Below, one piece after another: positions 1 to 8,922 of a DNA stretch of 64,000 bases. The stretch is taken from NCBI RefSeq assembly GCF_947492965.1, contig NZ_CANLOZ010000002.1, positions 248,001 to 312,000 on the forward strand. The letters are read 5' to 3'. Made by a program: the position numbers and the translations under genes. Position 1 is the stretch's first letter. The number at the start of each line of letters is the position of its first letter. Below the pieces are notes generated by a model. The model was not told the DNA's origin. It did no database searches and worked only from the letters and a program-made list of their open reading frames with translations. This DNA is from an uncultured Aquimarina sp. (GTDB lineage: Bacteria; Bacteroidota; Bacteroidia; Flavobacteriales; Flavobacteriaceae).

Positions 1-1872
1 AATAGACACATCCGAATGAGAACCATACAATCTAATTCCATCACTATCGTTAGGATCAATTTTAGTATTAGAAGAAATATTGATATTAGAAGAGGTACCT
101 AATTCAATACCACCAGTTACTTCGTTATTCATAAAATCAATACCATTCGCATTATTTATGGTTACTTTTTTCGAAGTAAGGAATTTATTTCTTTCTACAG
201 AGATGGTATATCCGTTAGTATCAGGAGTATTATTAAACCCTGTTAGGAATAAATGAAATCTTCCTGCTGTAATCTCATTATCGTTGATACTAGTATTATT
301 TACAAAAGTATTGGTCGCACTAATTCCTGTTTCATTTACATTAATCATGTTATTGTAAAATCTAGAATCAGACGTATCTTTTAATTGAATTCCAATATCA
401 CCATTTGTAATATTATTATCATGTACATCGATATCATTGGTATCTGTTGCTATACCAATACTGTATCCAGTAATATCGTTACCAGATATTTCATTATCAA
501 ATACTGTTTCACTATGACTACCTGCTGCAAAAATTGCAAATCTTTCGGCAGCTTCTGCAGAAGCATTGAATCTATTATTTATAATTTTTGTTCCAGAAGC
601 TAATGAGAGAATACATCTAGTTTCTATATCATTGTTTTCTACAGTAATATCTTGTCCAATAGTTGCTGCAGTAAAACCAACTCTACTATTAATTTCAGTA
701 TTTCTGGTAATTAAAATATCAAAAGCTCTTTCGTGTTCTAATAGATTCCCACTAGCATCTCTGCTTCTAAAAGCTTCAATATTTATAGCATATCCAACTT
801 CACCACCATCGGATCCAGCCATTGGTTGACCCACATTAGTAAAGGTATTTCCTTCAATTAAAATATCGTTACCATCGGTAAGAGCAATTCCCATTCTTCT
901 TATATTTGTAAAAGAACAGTTGATTACCTTTACTCCGTATGTTGGAATATAATCTGGATCAAATCTAAATCCTATAGAATAAATAGTTAAAGCTCCTTTA
1001 GATCCTTCTACAAAATTTACACCATCAACGGTAACATTTCTACCAGAATGAATATGCATAAGGTGAGTACCGTAGAGGCCTACATCGTCAGGAGCGTATT
1101 CACGATCATTTCTGTCTCCAATTATGTTTCCACCAGAAATCGTTACGTTGTCAGCATCTCTAACTGCGATAACTGTACCATTTTCGATTCGTGATCCAGC
1201 AGGAAACTGTCTTAACTTGGTATTGTCAGACATTTTTAAATGGAAATTAGATGGAACATTGATTCCTTCTACAGAAGCATAAAAATTTTGATCAGCTGTG
1301 GTGCTCGTTACTTTCGTAGTTTCGAAAAAGGCATCAAAAACATTCGTCTCGAAAGTAGTTCCACCCATTTCTTTTATCTGAAACATTAAATCTTCAAATT
1401 CAGCAGTATTCTTCAAAGCAATATCAGAATTAGTTTGCCCTTGAACAATATTTTCCCATCTAGTCGCATTAAACTTAAATACAGGATCTTTTAAACTAAC
1501 ATTACCTTCAGTTTTTAAACTAGAGTTTAAAAGCCTTCCATCAATTATACCTCCGGAAAATATTAAAGTTCCATTAAAAATATCTCCACCATCAAAATCA
1601 AAAGTGGTGTTAGGAGGTAAAGTAATGGTCGCGCCTTCTAAATCTAACAGACAATTTATTGTTACTGTAGAGTTAGCGGCCAGACCAGAAAGGTCAAAAT
1701 CGCATGGAGTATCAGAAACAATTCCATCGTCTTCTTCCTCTGGAGGAGTATCGTCTTCATCTTCAATAACTTCCTCTTCTTCTTCAGAAATTGCTTCTTC
1801 AATGTTCTCTGTACTACAAGCAAAAATGCTTATAGCAAACACTAATAATAGAAAATAGGGTAACTTTTTCAT
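1..1872 (-). CDS. Secreted parallel beta-helix lipoprotein, 3' end outside window
   Basis: An uninterrupted minus-strand frame of 624 codons starts at the ATG at 1872 and runs off the window edge. The N-terminus is a lipoprotein signal (MKKLPYF..., lipobox SIFAC) followed by a Glu/Asp-rich linker of about 25 residues. The remainder has short repeating rungs rich in Asn, Ile, Val and Gly (for example ENNDIETR, NNRFNA, NDNEITAG), typical of right-handed parallel beta-helix proteins such as chondroitinase-B-like and other polysaccharide lyases. I infer an outer-membrane-anchored surface protein that may bind or cleave a polysaccharide; no catalytic residues could be assigned. A TTACGG/CCGTAA palindrome lies 133 bp upstream. 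Confidence 0.85.
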   Translation of the reverse strand, partial: MKKLPYFLLLVFAISIFACSTENIEEAISEEEEEVIEDEDDTPPEEEDDGIVSDTPCDFDLSGLAANSTVTINCLLDLEGATITLPPNTTFDFDGGDIFNGTLIFSGGIIDGRLLNSSLKTEGNVSLKDPVFKFNATRWENIVQGQTNSDIALKNTAEFEDLMFQIKEMGGTTFETNVFDAFFETTKVTSTTADQNFYASVEGINVPSNFHLKMSDNTKLRQFPAGSRIENGTVIAVRDADNVTISGGNIIGDRNDREYAPDDVGLYGTHLMHIHSGRNVTVDGVNFVEGSKGALTIYSIGFRFDPDYIPTYGVKVINCSFTNIRRMGIALTDGNDILIEGNTFTNVGQPMAGSDGGEVGYAINIEAFRSRDASGNLLEHERAFDILITRNTEINSRVGFTAATIGQDITVENNDIETRCILSLASGTKIINNRFNASAEAAERFAIFAAGSHSETVFDNEISGNDITGYSIGIATDTNDIDVHDNNITNGDIGIQLKDTSDSRFYNNMINVNETGISATNTFVNNTSINDNEITAGRFHLFLTGFNNTPDTNGYTISVERNKFLTSKKVTINNANGIDFMNNEVTGGIELGTSSNINISSNTKIDPNDSDGIRLYGSHSDVSI

Positions 1873-2004
1873 TTCGGTTGGGGGGTGTTTTAGGTTTTTA
1901 ATTTCATTTTTAACGGAGTTTCATCGATACTATTGTGTATTATGTCGAAAAAAAATGTTAAAGTTTACGAATTATAATCATTTGATAATTAAACAATTAA
2001 ACCC

Positions 2005-2021
2005 TTACGGCTTTACCGTAA
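2005..2021 (-). promoter_or_regulatory. TTACGG/CCGTAA palindrome, site A
   Basis: Read on the minus strand the sequence is TTACGGTAAAGCCGTAA, with 6-bp perfect arms and a 5-bp spacer. A loose -7-like element (TAAACTTTA, 1967-1959) follows about 46 bp from its centre, toward the beta-helix gene. It is one of four similar sites in the window (34699, 39914, 53024), which suggests a shared operator. The regulator is unknown. Confidence 0.5.
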
Positions 2022-2446
2022 TGCGTGCCGAAATTAAAACCAAAATGAAAACTACTTTGATAAAATATACTGTAAATACTAGGGTAAGGTGAGTGAGTCA
2101 TAAATTTGATGGATTTATTCCCCAAAAAATGGAGTGTTTTTGTGTGAATTTGTAAGTTTTTTCTTTCTTTTTTGTTACGTCTTAAATTTTTCCAATGTCT
2201 AAATATACATAAGTTGATGTTATTATTGCATTTGTTTCTTCAAATAAATAAATAATTACAATTTCTTAATCCCTATTGTATTAAGATCATTAACTATTGT
2301 ATTATATAACTGATATATTGTAAAAATTCAGTATTCATTTGTACGTAAAATGAATCATAACTTTCAATTTACAAACTATTTTTTCATAGATCGTTTATGA
2401 TTTTTAAAAATATTGGAAATAAAATTTTAATCATTCCTTATATCTA

Positions 2447-2454
2447 TATATTTG
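2447..2454 (+). promoter_or_regulatory. Bacteroidota -7 element TATATTTG
   Basis: It matches TAnnTTTG exactly and lies 28 bp ahead of the GTG start of the GT4 gene, implying a short leader of about 20 nt. No clear TTTG -33 element is seen. The nearly identical string TATATTTGC precedes the sugar transferase gene near 5230. Confidence 0.55.
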
Positions 2455-2482
2455 CAACCACAATATTTATTATTTCTATTAA

Positions 2483-3637
2483 GTGGAAAAAAAGGGGAAA
2501 ATTATTCGTGTTACAACTGTTCCAAGGTCTCTTGGGGGATTGCTTCAGGGGCAGTTAAAGTTTATGTCTCAGTATTATGAGGTAATAGGAGTTTCGAGTA
2601 AAGATGAAAATATTTTAGATAGGGTAGCGAAACAGGAAGGAATCGCTGTAGTTCCGATCCAAATGACACGTAAGATCACGCCAGTTCAGGATTTAAAGGC
2701 AGTATATCAATTATATAAACTTTTTAAGAAAGAAAAGCCAGATATTGTGCATAGTCATACACCTAAAGCAGGAACATTATCTATGTTAGCTGCAAAATTA
2801 GCTGGTGTTCCTTATAGATTACATACAATAGCTGGATTACCATTATTAGAGGCAACGGGAGCGAAAAGATTATTGTTGGATACTGTAGAAAAAATTACGT
2901 ATGCTTGTGCTAGTATGATCTATCCAAATTCTTTTGGGTTAAATGATATTATTTTAGAGAACAAATACACTTCTGCTAAAAAATTAAAAGTAATAGCAAA
3001 TGGAAGTTCTAATGGAATTGATACTTCTCATTTTGATCCTTCGGGCTATACAATAGAAGATAATGACAAATTAAAACAAGAACTTGATATAGCACCAGAT
3101 GATTTCGTTTTTGTTTTTGTAGGCAGATTCGTGAAAGATAAAGGTATCAACGAGCTTATTACTTCATTTAAACAATTGAATAGTGAATTTAAGAAATCAA
3201 AGTTGTTATTAGTAGGGACTTATGAAAGGGATCTAGATCCATTATTGCCAGAAACAGAAAAAGAAATTAATGAAAACCCTAATATCATTCCTGTAGGTTG
3301 GCAAAATGACGTAAGACCATTTTTTGCAATATCAAACGCTTTAGCATTTCCTAGTTATCGAGAGGGGTTTCCGAATGTGGTAATGCAAGCTGGTTCTATG
3401 GGATTACCAAGTATTGTTACCGATATTAATGGTTGTAATGAGATCGTTTCAGAAGGTATTAATGGTACAATCATTCCTCCTAAAAGTTCTGAAATCTTGT
3501 ACCAATCGATGAAGAAATTTATTTCTGATCCTTCGTATACCAATCAGTTATCGTTAAAGGCTAGGGATATGATTTGTGAACGATACGAAAGGAAGTTTGT
3601 TTGGAAGTCAATTTTAGAAGAATATAAAAAGTTATAA
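2483..3637 (+). CDS. Glycosyltransferase family 4 (GT4)
   Basis: A 384-residue GT-B protein without transmembrane segments that should act at the cytoplasmic membrane face, adding a sugar to the lipid-linked repeat unit. Visible marks: N-terminal glycosyltransferase half with HSHTPKAG, hinge, VFVGRFVKDKG at the start of the donor-binding half, and SYREGFPNVVMQAG near the C-terminus. The second acid of the usual EX7E motif is Gln here, a change I recall from Bacteroidota capsule GT4 enzymes. The start is GTG, placed by the promoter just upstream. It is the first gene of the polysaccharide locus. Donor and acceptor cannot be told. Confidence 0.85.
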   Translation: MEKKGKIIRVTTVPRSLGGLLQGQLKFMSQYYEVIGVSSKDENILDRVAKQEGIAVVPIQMTRKITPVQDLKAVYQLYKLFKKEKPDIVHSHTPKAGTLSMLAAKLAGVPYRLHTIAGLPLLEATGAKRLLLDTVEKITYACASMIYPNSFGLNDIILENKYTSAKKLKVIANGSSNGIDTSHFDPSGYTIEDNDKLKQELDIAPDDFVFVFVGRFVKDKGINELITSFKQLNSEFKKSKLLLVGTYERDLDPLLPETEKEINENPNIIPVGWQNDVRPFFAISNALAFPSYREGFPNVVMQAGSMGLPSIVTDINGCNEIVSEGINGTIIPPKSSEILYQSMKKFISDPSYTNQLSLKARDMICERYERKFVWKSILEEYKKL

Positions 3638-3722
3638 TTTTAACTTTTTATTTAGATATTTTCTTACAATTTCTTATTTTACCAAAAACAAAAAAAGTAA
3701 ATAACATCGTCATAATAGTAGT

Positions 3723-3748
3723 TGCATATTTTATCCCGTAAATATGCA
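3723..3748. repeat. Perfect 9-bp inverted repeat hairpin
   Basis: TGCATATTT and AAATATGCA flank an 8-nt loop TATCCCGT. A smaller hairpin (ACGAA/TTCGT) follows at once. The pair lies between the GT4 and CapK-like genes, where no T-tract terminator is evident. It could be a leader structure or an operator. Confidence 0.4.
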
Positions 3749-3829
3749 CGAAGTTTTTCGTATAAGCTCATTATGTGACTTTGATGTTTGCTATGCTTTG
3801 AATTAAGATAAAAGTTAAGTGGACGGTAT

Positions 3830-5137
3830 ATGAGAGTTAACGAAAGGATAAGAAATCTTTCTTTTTGGATTATTGATTTTTTAAGAGGAGGTAAGGTTAG
3901 AAAACATTATCGAGATGTTAAGCACATTATAGAAAAACCGAATCATCCACTATCGTTAGGTAAAAAAGAGCAGTATTTAAAAGATATACTAGAACATGCT
4001 ACTCAAACTTCTAATTATTATAAAAATATAAATCCAAACAGTCTTCAAAATTTTCCTGTTGTTAATAAAGAAATAATCAAACTTTCTTATAAGGATATAC
4101 AATCAGAAATACATATTAATAAACAAAAAGTAGGAGTGTCTACAAGTGGGTCTACAGGAGCCTCTTTTACTGTTTACCAGAATCTCAATAAAAAAAATAG
4201 AAATACAGCTGATATCATTTATTTTTCAGAGTTATGTGGGTTCACAATAGGATATAGGTTATACTATTTACGTTTTTGGAATATGTTTAAAAAGAAAAAT
4301 GGACTAGCTTCTTTTTTTCAAAATATCATTCCAATAAATGTTTTTGAATTATCAGAAGAAGCTGTTAAAAAGCTGATTACCATTCTAAAACAAGATTCTT
4401 CGAATAAAGGAATGTTGGGTTATGCCTCATCTTTTGATAAAATATGCAAATATTTAGAATCAATTAATTCAAAACCTATTGATTGTAAATTGCGATCAGT
4501 AATTGGAATGTCAGAGCGCTTAGATCCGAATACCAAACAACAGATGAAAAAATACTTTAATGTTGATATGGTATCCAGATATTCTAATGCCGAGAATGGT
4601 ATGTTAGCGCAACAACCAATAAAAAAAGAGTTCTTTAAAATTAATTGGGCAAGTTATTATATAGAAATTCTCAATTTCAATAATGATGAAAGGGTAGCTC
4701 CTGGAACTATCGGAAGAATTGTGATTACAGATCTATTTAATTACGATACTCCGATGATTCGATACGACACAGGAGATATTGGTATTATGAATTATGAAAA
4801 GGATCACAACGCTTCTGAACTTGTACTTACTAAAGTAGAAGGTAGAAAAATGGATATGATTCGTAATACCTCAGGAGAGATATTATCTACTAGTATTCTT
4901 TTGATCATTAACAAATACAAACAAGTAAAACAACGACAGATTATCCAAAAAGCAGAAAAAGAATATCTCTTTAAATTAAAAATAGAACAGAATATTTTTG
5001 AGCAAGAAACAGAGTTTATTGAAGAGTTTAGAGGATATTTAGGTGAGGATGCAAATATTAGAATAGAATATGTGTCTGAGATTCCATTATTAAATTCTGG
5101 AAAACAAAGAGCAATTGTGAATGAATTCGTTGCTTAA
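3830..5137 (+). CDS. CapK / phenylacetate-CoA ligase-like adenylate-forming protein
   Basis: A 435-residue member of the ANL superfamily as seen in capsule loci (CapK, coenzyme F390 synthetase-like). The phosphate loop is STSGSTGASF near residue 105, the A5-like region is SRYSNAENG, and the A7-like region is MIRYDTGDIG. These enzymes activate carboxylates as adenylates; the substrate in polysaccharide loci is generally unknown. It starts at ATG 3830 after a 192-bp gap containing the hairpin at 3723. It may supply an acyl group for glycan decoration, but that is inference from location. Confidence 0.8.
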   Translation: MRVNERIRNLSFWIIDFLRGGKVRKHYRDVKHIIEKPNHPLSLGKKEQYLKDILEHATQTSNYYKNINPNSLQNFPVVNKEIIKLSYKDIQSEIHINKQKVGVSTSGSTGASFTVYQNLNKKNRNTADIIYFSELCGFTIGYRLYYLRFWNMFKKKNGLASFFQNIIPINVFELSEEAVKKLITILKQDSSNKGMLGYASSFDKICKYLESINSKPIDCKLRSVIGMSERLDPNTKQQMKKYFNVDMVSRYSNAENGMLAQQPIKKEFFKINWASYYIEILNFNNDERVAPGTIGRIVITDLFNYDTPMIRYDTGDIGIMNYEKDHNASELVLTKVEGRKMDMIRNTSGEILSTSILLIINKYKQVKQRQIIQKAEKEYLFKLKIEQNIFEQETEFIEEFRGYLGEDANIRIEYVSEIPLLNSGKQRAIVNEFVA

Positions 5138-5222
5138 ATAACTTTAAAATAGGCATGTACGACAAGTGTTATTTTTGTTTAAAAAGAAGTTAATTTTAGT
5201 TAAGAAAGTAAAATATAGATTG

Positions 5223-5230
5223 TATATTTG
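5223..5230 (+). promoter_or_regulatory. Bacteroidota -7 element TATATTTG
   Basis: An exact TAnnTTTG match in the gap after the CapK-like gene. It would start transcription near 5237 and leave a leader of about 160 nt before the sugar transferase start at 5397, which suggests a separate transcript for the downstream cassette. Confidence 0.5.
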
Positions 5231-5259
5231 CCACCGATTCTAAATACAGAATTATAGAT

Positions 5260-5388
5260 ATGATGATCACTGCGTTCCCCTTGTCAGATATTTGTCATTT
5301 ATCTATCTCGTTTCCCCCGTATTTTTATAGTAAAGGTATAAGCCAGATGTTTTCTAGTGCTTTAGATTGTTATTTATTTTTAAAATAA
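5260..5388 (+). CDS. Possible 42-codon leader ORF
   Basis: ATG ATG at 5260 opens a 42-codon frame inside the predicted leader. Its TAA stop (5386-5388) overlaps the AAGGAG ribosome-binding site of the next gene. The peptide (MMITAFPLSD...) resembles nothing I know. The arrangement would suit translational coupling, but the ORF may be fortuitous. Confidence 0.2.
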   Translation: MMITAFPLSDICHLSISFPPYFYSKGISQMFSSALDCYLFLK

Positions 5389-5396
5389 GGAGTAGA

Positions 5397-6002
5397 GTGT
5401 ATAAACAAATTTTTAAAAGAGTATTAGATTTTAGCATTGCATTTGTGGTGTTGTTATGTATTTCTCCTTTGTTTTTTATACTAATTGTTTTTTTAGCTAT
5501 TGCAAATAATGGTAAACCTTTCTTTGTTCAAAGGCGACCAGGAAAGAATGAGAAGATCTTTAGTATCATTAAGTTTAAAACGATGAATGATTTAAAGGAT
5601 TCTGATGGAAATTTACTGCCAGATAAGGATAGAATGACTTCTGTAGGAACATTTGTTAGAAAAACGTCTTTAGATGAAATTCCGCAGCTTGTAAATGTTT
5701 TGAAAGGTGATATGTCATTGATTGGACCAAGACCACTAATCATAGAATATCTACCGGTTTATAACGAAACACAGAAAAAAAGACATAATGTAAGACCTGG
5801 AATTACCGGTTGGGCTCAAGTTAATGGTCGAAATTCAATTTCCTGGACAAAAAAATTTGAGTACGATGTATGGTATGTAGAAAATTGTAGTTTTTTACTA
5901 GATGTCAAAATAATTGGTCTTACCTTAAAAAAGGTATTAAAAAAAGAAGATGTTAATTTATCCAATGAGTTAACTTCAGAATGGTTTAATGGTACTAACT
6001 AA
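5397..6002 (+). CDS. PglC-type phosphoglycosyl transferase, copy 1
   Basis: An initiating enzyme of the bacterial sugar transferase family that moves a sugar-1-phosphate from a UDP-sugar to undecaprenyl phosphate. One N-terminal membrane segment (about residues 10-36) is followed by the conserved core: RPGKNEKIF, IKFKTMND, TSLDEIPQL, GDMSLIGPRP, RPGITGWAQVNGRN and the DVWY region. I chose GTG 5397 over the longer TTG frame from 5367 because AAGGAG sits 4 nt upstream and the resulting 201 residues align without gaps to copy 2 (8923-9528), also 201 residues. The 201-residue length fits the small PglC class rather than WbaP/WcaJ. Confidence 0.9.
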   Translation: MYKQIFKRVLDFSIAFVVLLCISPLFFILIVFLAIANNGKPFFVQRRPGKNEKIFSIIKFKTMNDLKDSDGNLLPDKDRMTSVGTFVRKTSLDEIPQLVNVLKGDMSLIGPRPLIIEYLPVYNETQKKRHNVRPGITGWAQVNGRNSISWTKKFEYDVWYVENCSFLLDVKIIGLTLKKVLKKEDVNLSNELTSEWFNGTN

Positions 6003-6026
6003 TATTAGATTTATAGCAAATATAGA

Positions 6027-7124
6027 ATGAGTAAAGATTTACAAGTTATAGGCTTAACCAAAAAGATGTTAAGAGAAGCTATTGATAAAAATACGTATTG
6101 GAAGAATGATCTTGCTCCTTTGCCTAAAAGTAAAGCTATATGGTTGGTAAATAATAACAGAATTGAAGAGAATGATTATTGTGGTGTTTTAGGATATGAA
6201 GGAGACAAAATGATTTCTTTTATTTTTATGTTTCCTGATTTGTTAAACGCTGGTAATGTAGAGCCCCAAAAGGTATATTGGATGATATCTTGGTGGGTTC
6301 ATAAGTCCTATAAGGATACTGTTTTAGGGACTTATATATATAATGAAGCAATTAATCTAACAGGAAAACAAGTACTGATAAAGTCATATGCTGAAAATGT
6401 AACTGCTTTTTATGAAAAGCAGCCTTTTACTGTGATAGCATCGAGATTAAGACACACCATATTTTTTAGTTTAGATGCCTCTATGTTAATAGGGAGGTTT
6501 AAATTTTTAAAATCATTTAAATTTATATTGAATCGAGTAGATGGTTTTGTAGGAGGAGTTATAAGATATCTAAATACTTCAAAATTAAAAAATAGCGTAA
6601 AGTCACTTTCGTATGAATATGTAAATCAATTAGATGATGATACTTGGGAATTTATAAAACCTTCCTGTAAAAACGATTTAATTTATAAAACAAAAGAATA
6701 TGTCAATTGGCAATTAGATGCAAGTCAGTACCTACAGACTCCTGTGCCAGAAAGACATCCGCATAAGTCTTTGCAAACAGGAATTAGTAACAATATTTAT
6801 TTGCACAATCTTAAAATTTCAAAAGGTGAAGAAATAGTAGGTTTTATATCTTATGTTGTTAACTATAATGAATTGAATGTAAAATATTTTATAGTCGACA
6901 AAGAAGAAAACTATGATATTTGTGTTGATGCCTTGTTAGAAAATTTTATAAGACAAAAGACAACTTTTATGTTTACTGATGATACTAAGTTGTCAGATAA
7001 CATAACCAAAAGGTTTAAAACAATATTTACGCATAAAGTAACTAAGAAAGGTTTAGCTCATAATGAAACCAACGTGGATACGGAGCATTGCGAAATGTTA
7101 AATCGAGATGGACATTTTTATTAA
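6027..7124 (+). CDS. GNAT-family N-acyltransferase
   Basis: A 365-residue soluble protein. The N-terminal half looks like a GNAT fold (strand-rich GVLGYEGDKMISFIFMF, then VYWMISWWVHKSYKDTVLGTYIYNEA and an AFYEKQPF C-terminal motif). The second half is less familiar and could be another GNAT-like domain. It lies 24 bp after the first sugar transferase and 26 bp before the adenylating enzyme, so it is probably co-transcribed with both. I infer that it transfers an acyl or aminoacyl group onto a sugar intermediate; donor and acceptor are not visible. Confidence 0.65.
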   Translation: MSKDLQVIGLTKKMLREAIDKNTYWKNDLAPLPKSKAIWLVNNNRIEENDYCGVLGYEGDKMISFIFMFPDLLNAGNVEPQKVYWMISWWVHKSYKDTVLGTYIYNEAINLTGKQVLIKSYAENVTAFYEKQPFTVIASRLRHTIFFSLDASMLIGRFKFLKSFKFILNRVDGFVGGVIRYLNTSKLKNSVKSLSYEYVNQLDDDTWEFIKPSCKNDLIYKTKEYVNWQLDASQYLQTPVPERHPHKSLQTGISNNIYLHNLKISKGEEIVGFISYVVNYNELNVKYFIVDKEENYDICVDALLENFIRQKTTFMFTDDTKLSDNITKRFKTIFTHKVTKKGLAHNETNVDTEHCEMLNRDGHFY

Positions 7125-7150
7125 CTAATTGCATAATCAACCAGACCAAA

Positions 7151-8647
7151 ATGGAATTTGTAAATAGACTTCAAAAATCAATAGAACAGCATGCTAAACT
7201 AAACGTATTATGCATAAATGGAACATGTTATACGTATAAAGATTTTGCACAGCAAATATCAAATATAAGGGCTGCTGTTATAAATAAAATTGACGATTCG
7301 GAAAAGCTAATAGGTTTGGTTACTAATGATGATTTACAAACCTATGCTAGTATTTTAGCACTTTGGTTAGAAGGTAAGGCGTATGTACCAGTCAATCCAG
7401 AAGTTCCTTTTGAAAGAAATAGTAAAGTTTTTGAACAAACTGAAACGAAGTATGTAATAGACTCTTCAGAAAATTCAATTTATGATGATTATGAAGTAAT
7501 TGCGTCAAAAGAGTTGTCGGATACTAACATTAATTTGGTACCAAGAAAAATTAAAGGAGACGATTTAGCTTATATTCTATTTACTTCAGGAACTACAGGA
7601 TTACCAAAAGGAGTTCCGATTACATTTGATAATGTGCAAGCTTTAGTTGGAGCTATAGATGCTGAACCAACTTTTAATTTGGTTCCGGAAGATAGATGCT
7701 TACAGATGTTCGAACTTACCTTTGATTTTTCTGTAGTTGCTTATTTATTTCCTTTATTAGCAGGTTCCTGCATGTATACGATTCCGAAAGGAGCAATTAA
7801 GTATTTTTATATTTTCAAGTTAATAAATGAAGAAAAGTTAACTGTACTAACTATGGTTCCGTCCATCATCAATTATCTAAGACCTTATTTTGGAGAAATA
7901 AATGCACCAGATGTACGATATTGTAGTTTTGGAGGAGGAGCCCTTCATAGTGATATAGCGAAGGAATGGAGTGATTGTTTACCAAATTGTAAAATATTTA
8001 ACTATTACGGCCCAACTGAATTTACGGTATATAGTGGTTTTTATCCGTATCATAAAGAAACGGCAACAAAAGCCCACAATGGGATAATTGCTATCGGAAC
8101 ACCACAAAAAGATACTTTATATTTAGTGGTTAATGATAATAATGAAGAAGTTCCAATAGGAGAGACGGGAGAATTGTGTTTAGGAGGACCACAAATTACT
8201 CCAGGTTATTGGAAAAATGAAGAACGAAATGCTAAAAGCTTTTTCGAAAGAGAAGAAAATGGGAAAAGCATTCGTTATTATAAAACAGGAGATCTTTGTT
8301 TAAAAGATGAAGATGGAGATTTTTTATATGTAGGTAGAGCAGATTTTCAAGTAAAGATTAGAGGATATCGTGTGGAATTAGCTGAAATAGAGTTTCATGC
8401 TAAATCTAAATCTGAAAAAAAAGTGAATATGGTAGCGTTAGATATTACAAATGATCTAGGAAACGCTGAGCTTGGATTAGCTATTGAATCTGAGGAATTT
8501 GATACAGAAATTATTTTTGACCATATGAAATCAGTGATGCCATCATATATGATTCCAATGCATGTGAGATTTGTAAAAGAATTTCCTCATAGTATCAATG
8601 GTAAAATTGATAGAAAAGAACTAAAAAAACATTTTGACTTAACATAA
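7151..8647 (+). CDS. DltA-like amino acid adenylating enzyme
   Basis: A 498-residue stand-alone adenylation protein. ANL core motifs are in order: A3 FTSGTTGLPKG (about 142), A4 FDFSVVAYLF (about 190), A5 NYYGPTEF (about 285), A7 YKTGDLC, A8 GRADFQVKIRGYRVEL, A10 NGKIDRKEL with the catalytic Lys. The Asp of A4 is the residue that grips the substrate amino group in DltA and NRPS A-domains, so an amino acid is the likely substrate. ATG 7151 was chosen over an upstream TTG (7088) that would overlap the previous gene. The next gene is a carrier protein, the expected acceptor, as in DltA-DltC. Confidence 0.85.
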   Translation: MEFVNRLQKSIEQHAKLNVLCINGTCYTYKDFAQQISNIRAAVINKIDDSEKLIGLVTNDDLQTYASILALWLEGKAYVPVNPEVPFERNSKVFEQTETKYVIDSSENSIYDDYEVIASKELSDTNINLVPRKIKGDDLAYILFTSGTTGLPKGVPITFDNVQALVGAIDAEPTFNLVPEDRCLQMFELTFDFSVVAYLFPLLAGSCMYTIPKGAIKYFYIFKLINEEKLTVLTMVPSIINYLRPYFGEINAPDVRYCSFGGGALHSDIAKEWSDCLPNCKIFNYYGPTEFTVYSGFYPYHKETATKAHNGIIAIGTPQKDTLYLVVNDNNEEVPIGETGELCLGGPQITPGYWKNEERNAKSFFEREENGKSIRYYKTGDLCLKDEDGDFLYVGRADFQVKIRGYRVELAEIEFHAKSKSEKKVNMVALDITNDLGNAELGLAIESEEFDTEIIFDHMKSVMPSYMIPMHVRFVKEFPHSINGKIDRKELKKHFDLT

Positions 8648-8671
8648 ATACCTAAAAAATAAAAACAATCG

Positions 8672-8917
8672 ATGAGTAGAGAAGATATTTTATCTAAAGT
8701 AAGAACAGCGTTCATCGCTGTGTTAGAGCATGAAAATTTTGAACTTTCTGATGAAACAACTGCAAATGATGTTGATGGATGGGAGTCTATTACCCATATG
8801 ATGATTATTACAGAAGTTGAAAAAACATTTAATATCAAGTTTAAATTAATGGATCTCATGAACATGAATAATGTTGGAGATTTACTTAATTGTATAGAAT
8901 CAGAATTACAAGCATAA
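8672..8917 (+). CDS. Acyl/peptidyl carrier protein (DltC-like)
   Basis: An 81-residue acidic four-helix carrier. The phosphopantetheine site is in DGWESITHM with Ser39; the usual DSL is ESI here. It sits 24 bp after the DltA-like gene and only 5 bp before the second sugar transferase. It should carry the amino acid activated by its neighbour as a thioester. Fatty-acid AcpP is unlikely because of the divergent DSL motif and the context. Confidence 0.88.
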   Translation: MSREDILSKVRTAFIAVLEHENFELSDETTANDVDGWESITHMMIITEVEKTFNIKFKLMDLMNMNNVGDLLNCIESELQA

Positions 8918-8922
8918 ATTAT

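Larger units (their letters stand above)
1873..2482. other. Divergent intergenic region between beta-helix gene and polysaccharide locus
   Basis: About 610 bp with no convincing ORF. It holds the palindrome at 2005-2021, oriented toward the minus-strand beta-helix gene, and a perfect TAnnTTTG element at 2447-2454 ahead of the first polysaccharide gene. The rest is AT-rich, with nothing else recognised. Confidence 0.7.

Noticed and set aside
385..1858. Plus-strand ORFs inside the first 1.9 kb
   Set aside because: They lie opposite a 624-codon minus-strand beta-helix lipoprotein frame with a signal peptide; their compositions (Cys/Ser/Ile rich) are typical of antisense frames.
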